Shown one piece after another: positions 13,157-20,512 of a DNA stretch of 31,710 bases. A program made the position numbers and the translations under genes. The stretch comes from Bacillota bacterium. GTDB taxonomy: Bacteria; Bacillota; Clostridia; Oscillospirales; Acutalibacteraceae. Numbering within the stretch: position 1 is the stretch's first letter; every line of letters begins with the position of its first letter. Under the pieces are notes generated by a model, which was given only the letters and a program-made list of their open reading frames with translations, had not been told where the DNA came from and did not search any database. Location: assembly GCA_023401495.1 (NCBI GenBank), contig JAEXDU010000215.1:1-31710 (forward strand), given 5' to 3'.

Positions 13157-13212
13157 CGCGCGCGTATCGTGTCATTAAACTCTAAGTTTTTCTAAGTTCA
13201 GGAGGAAATTGC

Positions 13213-13974
13213 ATGGAAACAAACGAGGAACTGGCCCTGCGCGTTAAGGCAGGCGATTCCGAAGCCGTGGCGGCTCTGTGGGAGCAGACGAAGAAGCTTG
13301 CCTATCAGTTTGCTTTTCGCTTCTACAACCGCAGTATGGCTTCCTGTGCGGCTTCCGGCATTACTCTTGAAGATGTGCAGCAAGAATCCTTCTTTGTTGT
13401 ATTGGATGCTGTACAAGCCTTTGACGAAACGAAGGGCTTTAAGTTTACGTCCTTTATCTCTTTCCATGCAAAGAAACGCTTTAATGCTCTAATCGGTATT
13501 CGTGGAAACACCGCCAAGCGCCCGCTGAATTGTGCAGAAAGTCTAGATGAACTTTTACTGAGTGGCGAAGATATTACAGTAATGGACACCATACCAGACG
13601 AGAATGCCGCCCAGGCGTTTGAAGATGTGGAACAAGAAATATACCAGCAGCAGCTTCACGGCGCAATGGAGCAGGCGCTGGGTACGCTGGACGAGCAGCA
13701 GGAAGAAACTATCCGCAGCCGGTATTATCAGGGCATGACGCTTGAAGCGATCGCCCAGCAGGACGGCATTCCCCGCGAGCGTGTCCGGCAGCTTGTAGCA
13801 AAAGGGCTTCGAGGCCTGCGTAAGCCGTCGTGTTCCGCGCTGCTCTGTCCGTTTGTCGTGGAGTATGAAAAGGCGTACAATGGAATCGGCTTCCACTCAT
13901 GGAAAGATCGTGGTAGCGTTGAGGAAAGGTTGATTGAACGGGTTGAATACCGGAAGATTGCGATCCAAAGCTGA
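13213..13974 (+). CDS. RNA polymerase sigma-70 family factor
   Basis: A 253-residue sigma factor. Residues ~50-95 form region 2 (ITLEDVQQESFFVVLDAVQA, FDETKGFKFTSFISFHAKKR), including the core-binding and -10 recognition helix. Residues ~155-200 form region 4 (ALGTLDEQQEETIRSRYYQG, MTLEAIAQQDGIPRERVRQL), the -35 binding helix-turn-helix. About 50 further residues (YNGIGFHSWKDRGSVEERLI) are typical of sigma factors on clostridial mobile elements. Region 3 is absent or reduced. AGGAGG lies 7 bp before the ATG. It is alone between the tandem repeats and a terminator, and may direct transcription of element genes or the host; no target promoters are identified. Confidence 0.85.
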   Translation: METNEELALRVKAGDSEAVAALWEQTKKLAYQFAFRFYNRSMASCAASGITLEDVQQESFFVVLDAVQAFDETKGFKFTSFISFHAKKRFNALIGIRGNTAKRPLNCAESLDELLLSGEDITVMDTIPDENAAQAFEDVEQEIYQQQLHGAMEQALGTLDEQQEETIRSRYYQGMTLEAIAQQDGIPRERVRQLVAKGLRGLRKPSCSALLCPFVVEYEKAYNGIGFHSWKDRGSVEERLIERVEYRKIAIQS

Positions 13975-13980
13975 GAAGAA

Positions 13981-14022
13981 ATGACAATCCCCACCAGCCA
14001 TCAGGCTGGTGGGGATTGTCAT
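13981..14022. terminator. Long perfect hairpin between convergent genes
   Basis: A perfect 19-bp stem (13981-13999 and 14004-14022) with an ATCA loop lies 7 bp after the sigma factor stop, between that gene and the leftward cargo operon. The flanks are AT-rich but lack a long T-run, so it probably works as a bidirectional terminator with imperfect tails. Confidence 0.7.
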
Positions 14023-14062
14023 TTATAATATTTCAAATTCTAAAAATACAAAATTGCTTTAT

Positions 14063-14689
14063 TTATTTTTTTGGTTCTTCTAAGTAAGAAATAGCTTCTT
14101 GCCAAGATAAATCACACCAGCTGTTTCCGTTATTTTTGATATACTCCTCTTGCATTTTAAAATATTCATCGAGCGACGGTGCTCGATCTTCTGGTATAGC
14201 GACCCGAGAAAAATAATTTCCAAAATGGTGAGAAAGCAATTCCATAAAAGGGCTTTTTAAATGGAGTCTTTTCTTTTTGGCTACACAAAAACGATTTAAA
14301 TATATCCATGGAATAGTGTATAAACTATCAAAATGTACAATTTGATAGTCCATCATTATATCTTGACATGAAGGCTCAATCAAAAACAAATTGGGCCTCT
14401 TTAGCTTGGAGACTTCCTTCATAATACTTTTAGTGATTTTGTCCTTTCTTGCATTTGAGATTGCGGCAACAAGAACGGATGTTATTTCTGGGCATTCTTT
14501 GCCGCCCCTAATTTCAAGATCACATGCTTGAGTTAAAACAATAACATCCGCTTCGTATTTCGAACATCTAATAGTTCCGTTTTGTTGGGAATCGTTCGGA
14601 TATTCAGGAATAAAAAGTGGTAAATTAAACAAAATATCTCCTTGTGAAACGTTCCCTTGTTCCTTAATGTCATACCAATCTTGAAACAT
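14063..14689 (-). CDS. Cargo protein C, unknown function
   Basis: A 208-residue soluble protein. Near the N-terminus is VSQGDILFNLPLFIPEYPND, then a hydrophobic strand with EADVIVLTQACDLEIRGG; the VIVLTQxCDLE block recurs in uncharacterised proteins of mobile and defence-rich regions. Later FLIEPSCQDIMMDYQIVHFD and PWIYLNRFCVAKKKRLHLKS precede a helical end. No known nuclease, kinase or ATPase motif. I chose ATG 14689 because GAGG lies 8 bp upstream; an ATG two codons earlier is possible. It begins 14 bp after gene B ends and is the last gene of the three-gene operon. Confidence 0.7.
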   Translation of the reverse strand: MFQDWYDIKEQGNVSQGDILFNLPLFIPEYPNDSQQNGTIRCSKYEADVIVLTQACDLEIRGGKECPEITSVLVAAISNARKDKITKSIMKEVSKLKRPNLFLIEPSCQDIMMDYQIVHFDSLYTIPWIYLNRFCVAKKKRLHLKSPFMELLSHHFGNYFSRVAIPEDRAPSLDEYFKMQEEYIKNNGNSWCDLSWQEAISYLEEPKK

Positions 14690-14703
14690 CGCCATTGCCT
14701 CAC

Positions 14704-15138
14704 TTAATAAATGGGAGGAATAGGTAATCTCCCGTTATTATTTATGGTAGTAGTAACTTTACCCGCAGATCTTAACAAATTATTATTAGTAACACTTTCC
14801 GTAATCTCATGGATTGGCAACTTACCTGCATTGCGAGTAACTCCTAAACACGTTCCTTTGTATCGCAATGCACTATATGAAAATTTGCCCTTCAAAGGAA
14901 TCGCCTCCTTATAGTCGGCAGTGAAGACAACAAGATTTGATTCATCGTACGCAGAAGATAAAACTTTTGATACTGTTGATAAGCTGTTCTTTTCTAAATC
15001 GAAGCCTGAAAGAGGAGGGTGTAGAGGAGCAATGCACAACATTGTGGCTGCTACAGCTAACGGTAATAATCTACTTGCCTTCTGAGAAGGGTCGCAGGTA
15101 ACAGATCCATTAGAAGACATATAACAAGTGTTACTCAT
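14704..15138 (-). CDS. Cargo protein B, small protein with a hydrophobic segment
   Basis: A 144-residue protein, MSNTCYMSSNGSVTCDPSQK, then a hydrophobic segment (ASRLLPLAVAATMLCIAPLH, residues ~21-40) that could cross or sit in the membrane, then a soluble beta-rich part (LVVFTADYKEAIPLKGKFSY, ALRYKGTCLGVTRNAGKLPI). The N-terminus is Ser/Cys-rich and is not a lipobox. I do not recognise the family. It starts 1 bp after gene A ends, with GGAAGGGAG about 4 bp before the ATG, and is followed by gene C. The tight spacing implies the three products act together. Confidence 0.65.
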   Translation of the reverse strand: MSNTCYMSSNGSVTCDPSQKASRLLPLAVAATMLCIAPLHPPLSGFDLEKNSLSTVSKVLSSAYDESNLVVFTADYKEAIPLKGKFSYSALRYKGTCLGVTRNAGKLPIHEITESVTNNNLLRSAGKVTTTINNNGRLPIPPIY

Positions 15139-15139
15139 T

Positions 15140-15565
15140 TTACTCCCTTCCTTCTTCTTTGATTACTTCAATTGAGTATTTTCCTAACGATACTTGGTCA
15201 ACTAGAATTTCAGTCACATAAGTTCCTGGGGCCTCAAAATTGATGTTTAGCAATCCCATAGCTATCATAAGACCTTGAGCAGATAAAGGTATATTAGGAT
15301 TCCCTTCAACGGGTAACTGAGAATCTTGCGATTGAAAAAGAACTCTATTACCAACTGAGTTCTTAAATATTACACTCAATGAATGCGGTGTAGTGGTATC
15401 TAATTCAATAATCCCAAACACAACAGAAAATGTGTATTGAGTAGGAATATATTTTTGAATTATAGCTTGCAAAGGATTTATAATTTGAAGTTTCATTACT
15501 CCTGAACTATCCTGAACCGGCCCCGCCCCTTCAGCATACATAAAAGTCGAAATTCTGGGCGACAT
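15140..15565 (-). CDS. Cargo protein A, DUF6941-like
   Basis: A 141-residue, beta-rich protein without membrane segments: MSPRISTFMYAEGAGPVQDS, then LQIINPLQAIIQKYIPTQYT, FSVVFGIIELDTTTPHSLSV and a C-terminus APGTYVTEILVDQVSLGKYS. The design (ISTFMYAE..., INPLQ...P.YIP.QYSFS..FGI..ID...PH.L...F...G, and a final ...G.Y.TEI.VDG...) matches the DUF6941 family as I recall it; no activity is known. It is first in the three-gene operon. The promoter TTGATT-17 bp-TATTAT lies at 15699-15671, and AAGGATG lies about 9 bp before the ATG. Confidence 0.7.
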   Translation of the reverse strand: MSPRISTFMYAEGAGPVQDSSGVMKLQIINPLQAIIQKYIPTQYTFSVVFGIIELDTTTPHSLSVIFKNSVGNRVLFQSQDSQLPVEGNPNIPLSAQGLMIAMGLLNINFEAPGTYVTEILVDQVSLGKYSIEVIKEEGRE

Positions 15566-15670
15566 AATTTATCATCCTTCCGATATTCTCAAACCAAGTG
15601 CATATACAGAAAGCCAAAATCAGAGTAAATCTTGTTTAAAACAGCCATCAATCAGCTTATATCTACTTAA

Positions 15671-15699
15671 ATAATAAGGCATTTTCATTGGGAAATCAA
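15671..15699 (-). promoter_or_regulatory. Promoter of the three-gene cargo operon
   Basis: On the minus strand TTGATT (15699-15694), 17 bp, TATTAT (15676-15671). The leader is about 100 nt to gene A. The remaining gap up to the FRG gene (15700-15889) is AT-rich (no gene, no clear terminator). Confidence 0.65.
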
Positions 15700-15889
15700 G
15701 AAAAACTTATTAATTTGAACTACTTCATATTGACAAATCATTGAGTATGTGCTAATTGCAATTATATATCAACATGTAGTGTTACCTTTTATACCACATC
15801 TAAACATATCTTAAACTTTCCCTTCATAGGCCAAGTTGCATAAATTTTTTACAAAATAGATCTACTAAAAACAGTTTGTACTTATAAAG

Positions 15890-16798
15890 TTAAGTTCCAT
15901 ATAGAGCTGCCTCGTTGTAATCAATCCTATACTTCTGCTCAATATATTTCCCTATCCCATCTAGCCCTGGAAAAAGCGTTTTATAATTTATACCGATCAT
16001 TTCAAGTTGCCGTATAAAACTCTGCTTGGTAGATCGCGGGATTCTCAATTCTAACAGAACTTCTTGTGTCTGTTTTTCACCATAAACCACCCCTTGAAAA
16101 GGATCTTGAGGCACCAAGTAATTTTCCTTAGGAACCATATTTTCCAAGGACTCTTGAGATGTTCCCCAAAACATAAATACACTTGATTGAGCTTCCATTC
16201 TGCTATCAACATAATACGGATGATAAATTAAGGGATACTTTAAATCTATTCTATTCTTATCATCAAAAAAAGAATTGAATAATTCTTGATGGCTTAGCCT
16301 ATTTATAATTTCTTTTTCTTCGTCAGAGTATTTTGAGTGTTTTATACGATAATTACGATAATTACCTTTATGTAATATCCATATAGCAGCATCATCATTT
16401 TTATTATTAATACATGCAAAAAACATAGCAACCAATGGATTAGAAGTCCAATCCAACAAACGAGTTGGTGCTCCAAAATGTTGTGCATATTCAGCCCAAT
16501 GTAAATAATCATCTATTGGAATATCTTTTATATAACCAGATGCTTGAGTAATAAAATCTCGGAGTATCGTTTTTTCTTTAGAATGAGCCAGGTACTTGTA
16601 ATTTTTTATTGGCTCTTGAAAGTCATCATCTTCGATCTGTTCTTCGACCTGACGAAATATAGATGGGATAAGAGAAAAACCGTTATCGCTGACTCCACGA
16701 TATATAAATGGGGATTCTGTTGGCCTTTGCGGATAGGAACCTCTTAATTTATTTAGTATTTGGAAAAGCTCAGTAATATTGGTTATGGTTAGATCCAT
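15890..16798 (-). CDS. FRG-domain protein (copy inside the element)
   Basis: A 302-residue paralogue of the protein at 1607-2521. The FRG signature is YRGVSDNGFSLIPSIFR near residue 38; the second block is AQHFGAPTRLLDWTSNP followed by LVAMFFACIN. The C-terminus (LFPGLDGIGKYIEQKYR) is nearly the same in both copies, while the stretch around residues 150-190 differs. GGAGG lies 7 bp before the ATG. It is the outermost gene of the element, next to the right att core, the place where cargo genes usually sit. Its promoter (TTGTGG, 17 bp, TATAAA, 16843-16815) covers the arm-type repeat, so integrase binding and transcription may exclude each other. FRG proteins often occur in defence contexts; the activity is unknown. 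Confidence 0.87.
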   Translation of the reverse strand: MDLTITNITELFQILNKLRGSYPQRPTESPFIYRGVSDNGFSLIPSIFRQVEEQIEDDDFQEPIKNYKYLAHSKEKTILRDFITQASGYIKDIPIDDYLHWAEYAQHFGAPTRLLDWTSNPLVAMFFACINNKNDDAAIWILHKGNYRNYRIKHSKYSDEEKEIINRLSHQELFNSFFDDKNRIDLKYPLIYHPYYVDSRMEAQSSVFMFWGTSQESLENMVPKENYLVPQDPFQGVVYGEKQTQEVLLELRIPRSTKQSFIRQLEMIGINYKTLFPGLDGIGKYIEQKYRIDYNEAALYGT

Positions 16799-16814
16799 TT
16801 AATATCCTCCTCAC

Positions 16815-16843
16815 TTTATAATAGAACCATTTTAGAGCCACAA
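16815..16843 (-). promoter_or_regulatory. Promoter of the inner FRG gene overlapping the arm repeat
   Basis: On the minus strand TTGTGG (16843-16838), 17 bp, TATAAA (16820-16815). The spacer is the arm-type doublet at 16822-16843. The -10 box is a fair match and the -35 box moderate. Confidence 0.5.
16822..16843. repeat. Arm-type repeat at the guaA end
   Basis: TAGAACCATTT and TAGAGCCACAA are two 11-bp direct copies matching the doublet at 2742-2763 in sequence and orientation. The block ends 33 bp inside the right att core. Probable binding site of the integrase N-terminal domain. Confidence 0.55.
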
Positions 16844-16892
16844 AGCAAAAAGAAAAGCCACAAACCCGCATTTTCGCTGGATTTGTGGCTTT
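16844..16892 (-). terminator. guaA terminator, overlapping the att core
   Basis: On the minus strand AAGCCACAAA (16891-16882) pairs with TTTGTGGCTT (16864-16855), followed by a run rich in T (TTTTCTTTTTG). The first half lies in the 35-bp core and the second half in element DNA, so the element brings in a replacement half-hairpin and keeps guaA termination working. Confidence 0.75.
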
Positions 16893-16911
16893 GTTTATTT
16901 TATTCCCACTC
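16877..16911. repeat. Right attachment-site core, in the last codons of guaA
   Basis: Identical over 35 bp to 2606-2640. It covers the final three guaA codons (Glu-Trp-Glu), the stop codon and the 5' half of the terminator. The sequence just beyond it (16912 on) continues as guaA. Confidence 0.85.
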
Positions 16912-18441
16912 AATGGTGGCCGGGGGTTTGCTGGTGATATCGTACACGATGCGGTTGACGCCGCTCACTTCGTTGATGATGCGGTTTGAAACCTTCGCCA
17001 GAACATCGTAGGGGATTCTGGCCCAGTCCGCCGTCATAAAGTCGGTGGTGGTCACGCCGCGCAGCGCAACGGTAAAATCGTAGGTGCGGCCATCGCCCAT
17101 GACGCCGACGCTCTGAATGCCGGTGAGCACCGCAAAGTACTGGTTGATCTGTCTGTCGAGGCCGGCGGCGGCAATTTCCTCACGGAAGATCGCGTCGGCT
17201 TCGCGCAGAAGATCGAGCTTGTCCTTCGTGATGTCGCCCAGCACACGGATCGCAAGGCCGGGGCCCGGGAACGGCTGGCGGAAAACGAGGAACTCAGGGA
17301 TGTCAAGCTCCAGGCCAACGCGGCGAACCTCGTCCTTAAACAGGTCTCGCAGGGGTTCAACAAGGCCGGTGAAACCGATGTCCTCCGGCAAACCGCCCAC
17401 GTTGTGGTTGCTCTTGATGACTGCTGCTTCGCCCACGCCGCTTTCGACCACATCCGGGTAAATCGTACCCTGGCACAGATAATCCATATGGCCGAGTTTT
17501 TTGGCCTCTTCTTCAAAGACGCGGATGAACTCCTCTCCGATGATCTTGCGCTTCGCTTCCGGCTCAGATACGCCTGCCAAGCGCGACAGGAAACGCTCTT
17601 GTGCGTTGACGCGGATCAGGTTCATGTCGAATTGTTTGCGGAACACCTGCTCCACCTGATCGCCCTCGTCCTTGCGCAGCAGGCCGTGATCGACAAAGAT
17701 GCAGGTCAGGTTCTTGCCGATGGCCTTGTGCACCAGCACCGCGGCCACGGAGGAATCCACGCCGCCGGAGAGCGCACAAAGCACCTTCTTATCGCCGACG
17801 CGCTCCTTGATCTGACGAATGGTTTCCGCCGCAAAGGCGTCCATCCGCCAATCGCCGGAGCAGCCGCAGACACGGTACAAGAAGTTTTTCAGGTACTCGT
17901 TGCCCTGCACGGTATGCTCCACCTCGGGGTGGAACTGCACGCCGTACAGGCGCTTCTCCGCGTTATCCATTGCCGCCACAGGGCAGGCGCGGCTGTGCGC
18001 GCGCGCCGTGAACCCTTCGGGCAGTGCAATGATTTTATCGGTATGGCTCATCCAGCAGACACTGGTTTGCTCCACACCGTGAAACAGCTCGGAGGAAAGA
18101 TCAAACTCCACCGGTGTTTTTCCGTACTCTTTCACGTTAGAAGGCTCTACCTTGCCGCCCAGCTTATAAGCCATCAGCTGCGCGCCGTAGCAAATTCCCA
18201 GAATCGGAATCCCAAGCTCGAAAATTTCTTTTTCACAGCCGGGCGCTCCGGGAGCATAGGCGCTGTTGGGGCCGCCGGTAAAAATAATTCCTTTATAGCC
18301 CGCCTTCTGAATCTCCTCAATCGGTGTTTTGTACGATTTGATTTCGCAGTACACATTCAGATCGCGCACACGGCGTGCGATCAGCTGACTGTACTGTCCG
18401 CCGAAATCCAAAATTAAAACAGCCTCGTTATGAATCGTCAT
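16900..18441 (-). CDS. guaA: GMP synthase (glutamine-hydrolysing)
   Basis: Converts XMP to GMP with ATP and glutamine, in the cytoplasm. The 513-residue product has normal length. The N-terminal class I amidotransferase domain (about 1-195) has ILGICYGAQLM with the nucleophile Cys and GVQFHPEVEHT with the His/Glu partners. The ATP-pyrophosphatase domain has the P-loop ALSGGVDSSVAA. The C-terminal dimer domain ends KPPATIEWE, the normal family ending, so integration of the mobile element at this very end left the protein intact. It follows glmS by 20 bp and is probably co-transcribed with it. The ATG at 18441 has a weak upstream GGGGAG. Confidence 0.96.
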   Translation of the reverse strand: MTIHNEAVLILDFGGQYSQLIARRVRDLNVYCEIKSYKTPIEEIQKAGYKGIIFTGGPNSAYAPGAPGCEKEIFELGIPILGICYGAQLMAYKLGGKVEPSNVKEYGKTPVEFDLSSELFHGVEQTSVCWMSHTDKIIALPEGFTARAHSRACPVAAMDNAEKRLYGVQFHPEVEHTVQGNEYLKNFLYRVCGCSGDWRMDAFAAETIRQIKERVGDKKVLCALSGGVDSSVAAVLVHKAIGKNLTCIFVDHGLLRKDEGDQVEQVFRKQFDMNLIRVNAQERFLSRLAGVSEPEAKRKIIGEEFIRVFEEEAKKLGHMDYLCQGTIYPDVVESGVGEAAVIKSNHNVGGLPEDIGFTGLVEPLRDLFKDEVRRVGLELDIPEFLVFRQPFPGPGLAIRVLGDITKDKLDLLREADAIFREEIAAAGLDRQINQYFAVLTGIQSVGVMGDGRTYDFTVALRGVTTTDFMTADWARIPYDVLAKVSNRIINEVSGVNRIVYDITSKPPATIEWE

Positions 18442-18461
18442 AAAACTCCCCTATTCCTCAG

Positions 18462-20291
18462 TTATTCCACAGTCACGGATTTCGCCAGATTGCGCGGCTT
18501 ATCAATATCGCAGCCCTTCATGGACGCCACATAGTATGCGAACAGCTGCAGCGGGATCACCGCGAGAGACGGCCGCATGATCTCGCAGGCCGCCGGCACC
18601 GAGAACAGAAAATCCATATCCTTGCCGATCTCCTGCGCGTTGTCTTCGGTGGTCAGGCCCAATACCAGCGCGCCGCGGCTTCTCACCTCGATCACGTTGC
18701 TCATCATTTTCTCGAGCAGCTGCTGGTGGGTGGCAATCGCCACAACCAATGTCCCCTCCTCCATCAGAGAGATCGTTCCATGCTTCAGCTCGCCGGCAGC
18801 GTAAGCTTCGGAATGGATATACGAAATTTCCTTCAGCTTCAAAGAGCCTTCCAGAGAAATCGCGTAATCCAGATTGCGGCCGATGAAGAAAATATCCTTC
18901 GCGCTGAAATGCTTCGACGCAAAATACTGAATATCCTCTTTGTTTTCGAGCGCTCGCTCCACCTTATCCGGCAGCTCCTGCAGCTCTTTGACGTAGTCTG
19001 CGTATTCTTCCGGCGTCAGGCGGCCAAGCAGGTCCGCCATATAAATCGCCAGCAGATAGACAACCGCCAGCTGCGTGCTGTATGCCTTTGTCGTGGCTAC
19101 CGCGATTTCGGGGCCTGCCCAGGTATACAGAACATCGTCGGAATCGTTGGCAATAGAGCTGCCCACCACGTTCACAATCGAAATGACGCGCGCGCCAAGG
19201 CGCTTTGCTTCACGGAGAGCCGCAAGCGTATCCGCCGTTTCGCCGGACTGGCTGATGACAAGCACCAGAGAGTTGTTGTCGAGAATCGGGTGGCGGTAAC
19301 GGAATTCGGAGGCAACATCCACTTCCACAGGGATGCGGGTCAGCTTTTCAATCACATATTTCGCGACCACGCCCACATGGTACGCGGAACCGCAGGCTAC
19401 GATGCTGATGCGGTTGAACTTCTGGAGCTGCTCCGCCGTGAGGGTCACGTTGTCGAGCACGATGCAGCCATCTTTAATGCGGGGAGAAATCGTGTCGCGC
19501 AGCGCTTTCGGCTGCTCCATGATCTCCTTGAACATAAAGTGCTCATAGCCGCCCTTTTCCGCAGCGGAAAGATCCCAGTCGATGTGAACCAGTTCTTTTT
19601 CGATGGGCTCCTTTTCCATATTGCAAATCCGTACGCTGTCGCGAGTCAGCTCAACGATCTCGTTGTCCTTTAGGCGATAGAAATTGCGGGTACGGTTCAG
19701 GATGGAAGGGATATCGGAAGCGACATAGTTCTCATGCTCACCAAGACCGACCACCAGCGGGCTGTCTTTGCGCACCGCGTACAGCTTGTCGGGATCATCC
19801 ACGCACAGAATGCCGAGCGCGTAAGAGCCCTGCAGGCGCGAAATCACACGAATGAATGCGTCGAGAATGTCGCCGTCGTAATAGTATTCCAGAAGCTGAG
19901 CCACAACCTCGGTATCTGTTTCCGATACGAAGCTGACGCCCTTTTTGAGGAGCTTCTCTTTGATTTCCTGATAATTTTCGATGATACCGTTATGCACCAC
20001 CGCGAATTTTCCGGAATTGCTCACCTGCGGATGGGAGTTGATGTCTGAGGGCTTGCCGTGGGTCGCCCAGCGGGTATGGCCAATGCCAACCGTTCCCTGC
20101 AGCGACTTTCCGCCGTCCACCAGATCACTGAGCACCTGCAAACGTCCCTTGCTTTTCACAACGCGCAGCGCATCCCCTGTATATACTGCCATTCCTGCGG
20201 AATCATACCCGCGGTATTCCAGCTTTTCCAAACCGTTTAACAAAATGGGCGCCGCCTGATCACCGCCGATGTAACCAACGATTCCACACAT
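18462..20291 (-). CDS. glmS: Glutamine-fructose-6-phosphate aminotransferase (isomerising)
   Basis: Makes glucosamine-6-phosphate from fructose-6-phosphate and glutamine, the first step toward UDP-GlcNAc and the cell wall. The 609-residue protein starts MCGIVGYIGG; Cys2 becomes the N-terminal nucleophile after Met removal, which fixes the start at 20291 (a longer frame upstream is excluded). The glutaminase domain spans ~1-240; two SIS domains follow (VISQSGETADTLAALREAK; EAYAAGELKHGTISL), and the end is DKPRNLAKSVTVE. AAAGGTGG precedes the ATG. I saw no glmS ribozyme in the spacer upstream; it holds the purA terminator and a palindromic repeat instead. Lies between purA and guaA. Confidence 0.96.
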   Translation of the reverse strand: MCGIVGYIGGDQAAPILLNGLEKLEYRGYDSAGMAVYTGDALRVVKSKGRLQVLSDLVDGGKSLQGTVGIGHTRWATHGKPSDINSHPQVSNSGKFAVVHNGIIENYQEIKEKLLKKGVSFVSETDTEVVAQLLEYYYDGDILDAFIRVISRLQGSYALGILCVDDPDKLYAVRKDSPLVVGLGEHENYVASDIPSILNRTRNFYRLKDNEIVELTRDSVRICNMEKEPIEKELVHIDWDLSAAEKGGYEHFMFKEIMEQPKALRDTISPRIKDGCIVLDNVTLTAEQLQKFNRISIVACGSAYHVGVVAKYVIEKLTRIPVEVDVASEFRYRHPILDNNSLVLVISQSGETADTLAALREAKRLGARVISIVNVVGSSIANDSDDVLYTWAGPEIAVATTKAYSTQLAVVYLLAIYMADLLGRLTPEEYADYVKELQELPDKVERALENKEDIQYFASKHFSAKDIFFIGRNLDYAISLEGSLKLKEISYIHSEAYAAGELKHGTISLMEEGTLVVAIATHQQLLEKMMSNVIEVRSRGALVLGLTTEDNAQEIGKDMDFLFSVPAACEIMRPSLAVIPLQLFAYYVASMKGCDIDKPRNLAKSVTVE

Positions 20292-20341
20292 GATAAATGC
20301 CACCTTTCTTTCCCTGTGATAGTATGAATACAATTTCAAAA

Positions 20342-20391
20342 GGCTTTGATTTTTTCCTCCGCTTTCAGAGGGGGAAGAACCTGCCGTTTTT
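20342..20391. repeat. Palindromic repeat family, copy A (before glmS)
   Basis: GGCTTTGATTTTTTCCTCCG, a short loop and GAGGGGGAAGAACC form an imperfect hairpin. The sequence aligns with copies at 23569-23617 and 25915-25962. All three lie about 50-70 bp upstream of a start codon. Confidence 0.55.
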
Positions 20392-20433
20392 TACGCAAAA
20401 TCACTTATTCGGTGAATGCGCCATAAAGGAATT

Positions 20434-20476
20434 AAAAATAGGAAGAAGCGCCAACCGTTTTTTCAAGTTGACGCTT
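20434..20476 (-). terminator. purA terminator
   Basis: On the minus strand AAGCGTCAAC (20476-20467) pairs with GTTGGCGCTT (20455-20446, one G-U type mismatch) and is followed by CTTCCTATTTTT. A T-run also follows on the other strand (20475-20480). It separates purA from glmS. Confidence 0.65.
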
Positions 20477-20512
20477 TTTTGCGTAATTTCCCTAGCAGAA
20501 TATGATTGTCGA

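Larger units (their letters stand above)
2606..16911. mobile_element. 14.3-kb element integrated at the 3' end of guaA; phage-satellite or reduced prophage type
   Basis: Direct 35-bp cores at both ends, a tyrosine integrase next to the left core, a CI/Cro-like divergent switch, excisionase-like small proteins, a Rha-type regulator, a tail assembly chaperone, a tape-measure gene and terminal cargo define one element, visibly richer in AT than the pur/car genes. The distance between equivalent bases of the two cores is 14,271 bp. The right core rebuilds the guaA end, so guaA stays intact. No packaging, capsid, tube, sheath, baseplate, holin or endolysin gene is visible. The size, gene order and missing structural genes fit a phage satellite or a collapsed prophage. 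No conjugation genes are seen. Confidence 0.8.

Noticed and set aside
13076..13186. Short peptide frame through the tandem repeats (MKDTPLFKASEMSEW...)
   Set aside because: The repeat period of 33 makes a periodic frame by chance; there is no ribosome site, and other copies shift frame or contain stops.
17404..18417. Long plus-strand open frame opposite guaA, and similar ones opposite glmS, purA, purB, purF, carA and carB
   Set aside because: They are antisense shadows in GC-rich coding DNA; they have no ribosome sites and arginine/histidine-rich, family-less products.
20292..20512. glmS ribozyme upstream of glmS
   Set aside because: The spacer holds a purA terminator and a palindromic repeat; the conserved catalytic core of the glmS ribozyme is not seen.
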